A DNA stretch of 64,000 nucleotides from Symsagittifera roscoffensis. Lineage: Eukaryota > Xenacoelomorpha > Acoela > Convolutidae. Where the stretch lies: NCBI RefSeq assembly GCF_963678635.1, contig NC_087067.1, positions 37,702,686 to 37,766,685 on the forward strand, given 5' to 3'. The first letter of the stretch is position 1. Every line of letters starts with the position of its first letter. A model generated the notes under the pieces. It made no database searches. It was given only the letters and a program-made list of their open reading frames with translations, and was not told the origin of the DNA. The position numbers and the translations under genes were made by a program. Positions 58,141 through 64,000 of the stretch are shown here, piece by piece.

Positions 58141-60369
58141 AAGAAAATGTTTTAATAAAAGTTTTATAATGGATTTCAGTTAATTGATAATTATTTTGGA
58201 CTTTATATGACTTATAAACCAAAAAAGGATTCTAGTGTATTTTGTTTTCATGGATTGAATCAATTACAAAAAAAAACGAAACAGAGCTTTGCACAACTTG
58301 TGATGCAAATTTTGTAAGCCAAGAAAAGAATTTCAAAAAATTAAATTACAAAATTGATGCAAAAACATTTTCATAAATTACATAAGCAACAAAATCATGC
58401 TACCTCTAATTTACTTTTTAAAATTGCTTGCTAGGCATCGAAGTATTGAGAAGACACGCAATCGAAACATTATTCACTGCACTGATGAAAATCAAAAACC
58501 ACTAACTCTCATTTACATTTTCAAAAAAAAAAAAATATCTATACAGAACAATATTATTCAATTTTTCAGAAGCATAGACAAGTTAGATTAGAAACTCAAC
58601 AAAGGTGATCTGAAAAACTAAAAACGGTTCTAAAAACTACAACACAAATGACAATTAAAAATTTTGCTAAAACTTCCGAAAAGCAATTCCAAAACATTTC
58701 AAGACTTGAGACATAATTTTTATTAGTTCAGCAGCTATGAGCGGCTATGAAGCCAAAAAACCGCCGATTTTGAATTCCACACAAAAATCCAACACCACAC
58801 AAGAACAACACATTGACAGAACGAAATTGCTTGACCAAAAAATCAAACAGAAAAAAATTATCGAGGATTAGCGATTAAGATATGCCATTGAACTATTCTC
58901 AGAAAAAAATGTAGCCCAAAAACACATCAAAATTAACTAAACGCAAAAAATAGTCGAATTTTTCATAAGCAAACAAAAAAGGAAAAAAACTAAATTTGTC
59001 TAGCAAGTCGGATCAAAACTATCGAAAAATTTGAAATTAAACTTTTTTTCTGATCTTCAAAATAATTTTAAAAACCATTCGTTTATTTTAAACATTTCTC
59101 TTTTGGTCAATTTTTGAAACTTACAGAGCTTTGCTGATGTTTTCAACCAACGCTGAGATAAAATTTTTTCTATAAATGAATCAGATTTATGCCTACTTTT
59201 ATTTCTTTTTTCACAATTTTCGCAAAAAAAATATGCCCAAGCACAACGAATAAAAATTGGGTTGATGCATAAGAAACTTGAGCTGTTTTGAATTTTTTTT
59301 TCAGTATATCCTGTGCTCAAAACAGTTTCAAATCATCACTTCAAGTCGTATACATGGCTAGGGTAACCCTACCTAATTTTTGAAGATTGACTTTGTGCAA
59401 CAAATCTCTGACTTTCAGCAGTTGTGTCATTGCTTTTTACTTTTTTTCCACTAAAAACTTACAAAACAAACTTACGTTCTGGATGAATTGTGTCACCGTT
59501 TCTTGGATTATCTGTTTTTGTCATTTAAAAACGATGCTTAACCCGAATTCTGTTCTGAATTGCGGAGGGTTCAAATTAGAGATAAGAAATTTGTATTAGA
59601 ATAATTTTTGCACAAAATGAAGCAAAAACATAGCAGCAATAAAAAAAATGGCGCGAAAGTCTTTTTATGTGCTACAAACGGTCTAAAAATAAAAAAATTA
59701 ACACAGAGGCGAAGTGGAGCTTCTAATTATTTGCGCTAAAACAAAACATTTAAAAAAACGGAAAAACTTTTAAATGTTTGAAAAAAAATATGATAAAAAA
59801 ATTACGACTGTCAATCAAAATTTTCGTATTACTCGAAAGGAAACAAAAAAAATTGAACTAATCAATTTTACCAAGGAGATAACATTTCTCCTAAAAAATT
59901 GAAGATTGGCCGTTTCTACAGGAAAAATAATCGCAACCAAATCCTTCAATTGAAATTTTCATCTCAGATTTGATTGTGTAAATCTTAAGAAAATGCAGAA
60001 TGTTTTTAAAAAACGGTCAGAAAAATTTCCGAAATACATAAATTTTTCTCCAAAAAGCAGGTTGTGACCGCTTATTTAAAGAAGACTGAACACTTCATCT
60101 GAGAATTGGCTCAGTAATTTTTGCGTTAAGTCAAAAAGTTTCCAAAAAATTATTAGTGTTTCAAAAATTTGATTTGTTTGATAGCCATATTTTTTTCTTA
60201 AAAAAATTGGTCATAAGTGATTATAATGGTTATGACCAATGTTCAACATCCTATTGGTTATGATGGTTTTCAACATTCTATTGTTTTGATCCGACCTCTG
60301 ATATCAGATTTAGCAGAATCGTTAGCGAGAAAAGTCCAAAAAACGGTCAACAAATCAAAAGTTTGACAT
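58141..60369. other. AT-rich spacer, no gene recognised
   Basis: Long runs of A and T, with frames up to 87 codons and no motif. A partial match to the 9624 palindrome (GGCGAAGTGGAGCTTC) lies at about 59708. Confidence 0.4.
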
Positions 60370-60860
60370 TTCCGAAAATCATAGCTTTTTGTGCAGACAA
60401 ATAAAGCTTATCCGCTTAGACACAGCAGATTCAATCAATCGGTTTTTTTAGATTGAACCCAAAAACTCAGATTTATGTGGGTATTTCTCGAGACAATTTT
60501 TTTTTTAAATAAAAAAATAAACGTTCAAAAAATCAAAACTTAGACTCTTCCGAGGGCCATAACTTTTGGTTTCAAAAAATTTGGACACAGTCGCATAATT
60601 AATTGAGCTTTACACAAACCGTTTTTTTGAATTGAACGCAAAACTTCAGATATGGCTGGGTAGATTTCGAGAACACTCCGAACAGTTTTTAAGAAAACGG
60701 TCAATTATCAAAAGACTTTTTCAAAGGCCATCACATAAGTTGTGAAAAAAAATTGGGCATGGACGCTTATGCAGGAAGATTTTTCAAACCTTAATTTTCA
60801 ATGAAATGAAAAACTCAGATTTGAGAGGGGTAGTTTTCGAGAAAACGGAAAAAATCAAAA
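60370..60860. repeat. Satellite-like tandem repeat, ~170-180 bp period, three diverged copies
   Basis: Each unit has CATA(G/A)CTTTT or a relative, then TTGAA or ATGAA, AAAACTCAGATTT or relative (60463, 60641, 60811), (G)GGGTA-TTTCGAGA and a following A-rich patch. Steps of about 178 and 170 bases are near nucleosome length. Confidence 0.65.
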
Positions 60861-63049
60861 CTATGGGTCAAAGATTTTTCGAAGGCTTTAGACAGAGGAG
60901 TCATGTATAAAAAGAAGCTAGGGGAGTATGCAGGCACACAGGGGAGTATTCGAACTTTCAACTGCAAATCACTCGAAGTTTCTATTTTTGAAAATCACTA
61001 GAGTTTTCCGAGAAAAAACAAACTGTTTCCAATAAAATTGGAAAAAAATTTTCAAAACGAAAAAAAAAAAAGAAATTTTAACAAACTGATTGGTAAACAA
61101 ACAACCAAATTGAAAAATGAAGAAAATAAGCTATAAGTGTGATTTCTTGGAAATGACAAAAAATTAGGCCATTTAGCCGATAAAAAGTAGGCGGAAATAA
61201 GTCGGGACTGAGAACTTTTTGCGAAGCAAAAAAAGAAGGGAATGCAAAGTCAAGGTAAGTAAAATTACAAGTTCTAGGAGTAAATCAAACCCTACAAACA
61301 GCATTAAGAAATGCGCGCAGCACAATACAAACTATTCCAAAATGTTGCAACTAAGATGCCAAAAACTGATAAGCAGACAAATAGTTGGTTGACAATTTTA
61401 TGCGAAAAAGAACACTTCCCGAAAGAAAAAAAACAAGTCCTAGTCAGATTCGAATCCAGGATCTTTGCCGTCCTAGGCATATTCGGTATCTCAAGGCTAA
61501 ATTGGCGAGAACGAATAAAAGTTTGATTTCATTATGAGCCAAAGAAACAAGAGATTTGAGTGATTATGTTAAACAAGTTGTTAAAATGAAAAAAAGTCTT
61601 TGTTCCGGTTTCGTAACGCTTGCTAATCGCAAACATATTAATACTTCATTGGGGAAAAAAACGCGTTCAGGACTACCATTTGAAGCTTATTTGAATTGAT
61701 ATTTCATCATCTCAAGTATTTAGGTTCATTTGTTTTGTACTTCGATTTAGTTAATAGAACCTGTCAGATGTTTTCGAGCGGACGATCGGTGAGAAATTTG
61801 GAAAATTTACTAGCCATTGTAGAGCTTGAACATTATTTTGTTCAAATTAATGTTTTTTTTGTAAAGTTCTGCACTGATGGTTTGCAATTTTTATGAAATC
61901 TGCGAGAACATAGCAGTTTCTACTACAACCGACTGCATAACGTTAGGTAGATCAACAATATCATTAAACCAGACTGCTCGTTCATCAGAGCTCACTTTAT
62001 TCGAGAATCAGAGCAAAGAAATAAAGGGGACCCTAAAATGACTCCTGGAGAATCGCATCGCAAACGCAAAAGGTCAGCAATTTTTGTTGTAGTTTTCAAA
62101 AAATCGATGTTTACTTTGCTACCAAAAAGAAAACTTTGCATAATCTGTTATATCATTGCCACAACTATTCCGCGTTTGCTACACCATTATGCGTCGGCTA
62201 AAAAATTATGTTTTCTAAAAAATATTATACATTCAGACAAAATTTTTGCTTTACTTGCACTTAAGCAATAAAAGAATCACGTAAAAGTGTTGAAAGCTTG
62301 GAGTGGGTTGGTTCAGTATACACTGTTTTTCCATTTTAACTAGATGGGCTAAAATGCTGACAATTGAAGCTGTAACAATAAATTCTGCCCAACTGACGTA
62401 ACGTGAACCTTGAATATATCAGGTAAATTTTCAGCGGCTTGCTGACTTTTTTGATTACAACTCAGTGCTTATGTAGTAGAACTCTTCAACTATCCTGCTT
62501 GTTTTCGAGTTTGAACATATCCAGATTTGATGGATCATAACGTCTGCATTGCGACAAACTGATAAAACATGCTTGTTTTTTGTCTTTAAGAGCTAATTTT
62601 ACTTTCAGCTGTTGGTATTTATTTACAATACGGTTCCAAAAATTTTTTGTCGCGAGCATTTTCCAATCAAGTGAATTAAATGTTTCCTCCTTTCGTAATA
62701 CCTTTGAAATTATGAATGAAGTTATTGGAATAATCTTTGTGATAGTTTCAATTAAAACCTTCAGAGATCACTTCTGCAATCATCTTCAATTGAACAAAAC
62801 TTTTCAACCTTTGTGCAAAGTTCCCAAAACTAACAAAGATAACCCGTTGCTCTACAAGTAGGACAGACTGTTCCGACCATATTCATGAAAACTACAAAAA
62901 AAGTATATTTTCTTTCTTCATAGTTTTAGTGGCGTTTTTTGTCCAAGGTGTGATGACAGAATTACACAAACGCGTAGAAAAACGGCCATGCAGTTACTTT
63001 TGTGAACAGTTGTTTTCAAGAAAAGAGTAACAGACAAAAAATGTAACAA
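60861..63049. other. AT-rich spacer, no gene recognised
   Basis: A partial left end of the hairpin-ended element family (CCAGACTGCTCGTTCATCAG) lies at about 61970-61990. Frames at 62038-62271 and 62580-62861 have no recognisable motif. Confidence 0.4.
61440..61505 (-). repeat. tRNA-derived SINE head, copy B
   Basis: On the minus strand, TTAGCCTTGAGATACC and the B-box GGATTCGAATCTG are followed by GACTTGTTTTTTTTC and CGGGAA, the same order as at 8495-8565. This supports a dispersed family rather than two unrelated tRNA relics. Confidence 0.5.
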
Positions 63050-63450
63050 AAAAATTCATAAAAATAGAATGTTTTTTTTTCTATTGTTTTCGCACAATAA
63101 TTTTTTTAATTTCTGTAAAAAAATTATTATGGCCCAAGAAGCGCTAAAGTAAAATTTAAAACGACCTTTTCGCTCAAAAAATTTCAAATTTTCTGAGCCT
63201 AAACATCCAATATTTATATAATGAATGTTCCTCGATCGCGTTACTCGCTCGTAATTAGTCTAAGTCTCAAAAATTTTAAACTTTTTTCTCTCATAAATGG
63301 GACAATTTAAAAAAAATCTCGTTCAAATCATGATTGAAAGGGTTATAATATAGTATATAACTCAACCCATTTTGATGAATATTTGTGATAACTGATTTTG
63401 CGTGGAAAGAAAAAATAAACCAACAAAACTAAAACACACCCGAGCAAAAT
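63050..63450 (+). repeat. Dispersed AT-rich repeat, copy 3
   Basis: CTCGCTCGTAATTAG, CAAAAATTTTAAAC, ATGATTGAAAGGGTTATAAT, ATAACTCAA and AACTGATTTTG occur in the same order and spacing as at 12385-12540. The left part is more diverged. Confidence 0.5.
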
Positions 63451-63559
63451 GGTCACTAATTTAAATCGTCGGAACAATAATTTACTTCAACCGATAGCCT
63501 CCAAATTTTAGACGGAGTAATTCTGTTTCCTTCATGTTATCATTGATTTTTGATAGCCC

Positions 63560-63954
63560 TTATTGATAGAATTGGTGCGGATAGTCATTTGAACGGCGCG
63601 ATGATACCGAAAACTTAAAGGGATTTAATCTTTGCTTCAGCTTGTATTGTTTCAGCAAGTAAATTGGCAAAAAATCAGTATCGCGCGTGGCGTTGAAGTC
63701 AATAAAAAAGTCTGAATCATTTGTTTTCAGCGTGTTCTTCAAAATCGTGATCATTCGGTTACAATGTTGCTCTTTTCTGTTATATCTAGTTTAAGGTCTG
63801 GAGGAAAGTTTTCTGTTATATCTACATGGCGAAGTAAAATTGTATCTAATAAGTACTCTGCTAAGTAGCCAATAGATTGAAATCTGAATCCGCAGCAGTC
63901 GAAAAAAAAATGCTCGCTTTGAGTTGTTTTTGTTTGCAAGTTAAAAATGCACAA
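63560..63954 (-). pseudogene. Two overlapping coding-like frames, unknown family
   Basis: A 67-codon frame (GFRFQSIGYLAEYLLDTILL, then HVDITENFPPDLKLDITEKS) ends at a TGA overlapped by the ATG of a second frame (MITILKNTLKTNDSDFFIDF, then NATRDTDFLPIYLLKQYKLK). Both have coding-like composition. A single-base frameshift in one gene is the simplest reading. The first frame contains the near-duplicate FPPDLKLDITEK/DITENF, caused by a repeated TTCTGTTATATCT word. I do not recognise the family. Confidence 0.35.
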
Positions 63955-64000
63955 ATGTAGCCGTCGATTTGATGAGTTTTTTAAACGGATTGTTATGAGT

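Overview
This is a window of invertebrate animal nuclear DNA. It is AT-rich and gene-poor, with introns that use GT/AG junctions, and it is crowded with old mobile elements and satellites. Four host genes or candidates are readable: an ANKRD13-type ankyrin-repeat protein (minus strand, six exons recovered), an intronless OafA/SGNH-type acyltransferase (minus), a BMP5-8-like growth factor (plus, two coding exons) and a protein with a nuclear-receptor ligand-binding-like domain (plus, four 3' exons). The BMP, the receptor-like gene and the splicing show an animal. I could not place the phylum from sequence alone.

Layout. 1-9136: ANKRD13-like gene, with a decayed CR1/L2-like LINE (about 950-4800) and a tRNA-derived dimeric SINE inside its fourth intron. 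9137-14100: repeat-rich spacer with two adjacent perfect palindromes, one copy of a hairpin-ended non-autonomous element, and one unassigned exon-like island (12849-12998). 14100-18480: a decayed BEL/Pao retrotransposon on the minus strand. 18930-22340: three CpG-rich minisatellites built round GCGAC words, plus more hairpin-ended elements.

25678-32704 (minus strand): the most unusual stretch. It contains a coiled-coil-like open region, four diverged RING-like cysteine modules, four diverged copies of an unknown roughly 60-95 residue protein, and a broken glycoprotein that resembles those of chuviruses (Jingchuvirales). I read it as a decayed virus-derived or virus-like insertion; whether it is one unit is inference.

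34459-36546: acyltransferase. 38040-40930: a degenerate tandem repeat of about 1 kb and a 21-bp minisatellite. 43511-44800: a 107-bp tandem duplication and a dead MULE transposase. 46643-48152: BMP. 50962-51161: assembly gap. 53672-55897: receptor-like gene. 57377-57745: a 12-copy, 30-bp minisatellite. The remainder to 64000 is AT-rich repeats with a satellite of about 175 bp.

The host genes look independent: ESCRT/ubiquitin-type adaptor, membrane acyl transfer, secreted signalling and transcription. Most of the DNA between them is explained by transposons and simple or tandem repeats.
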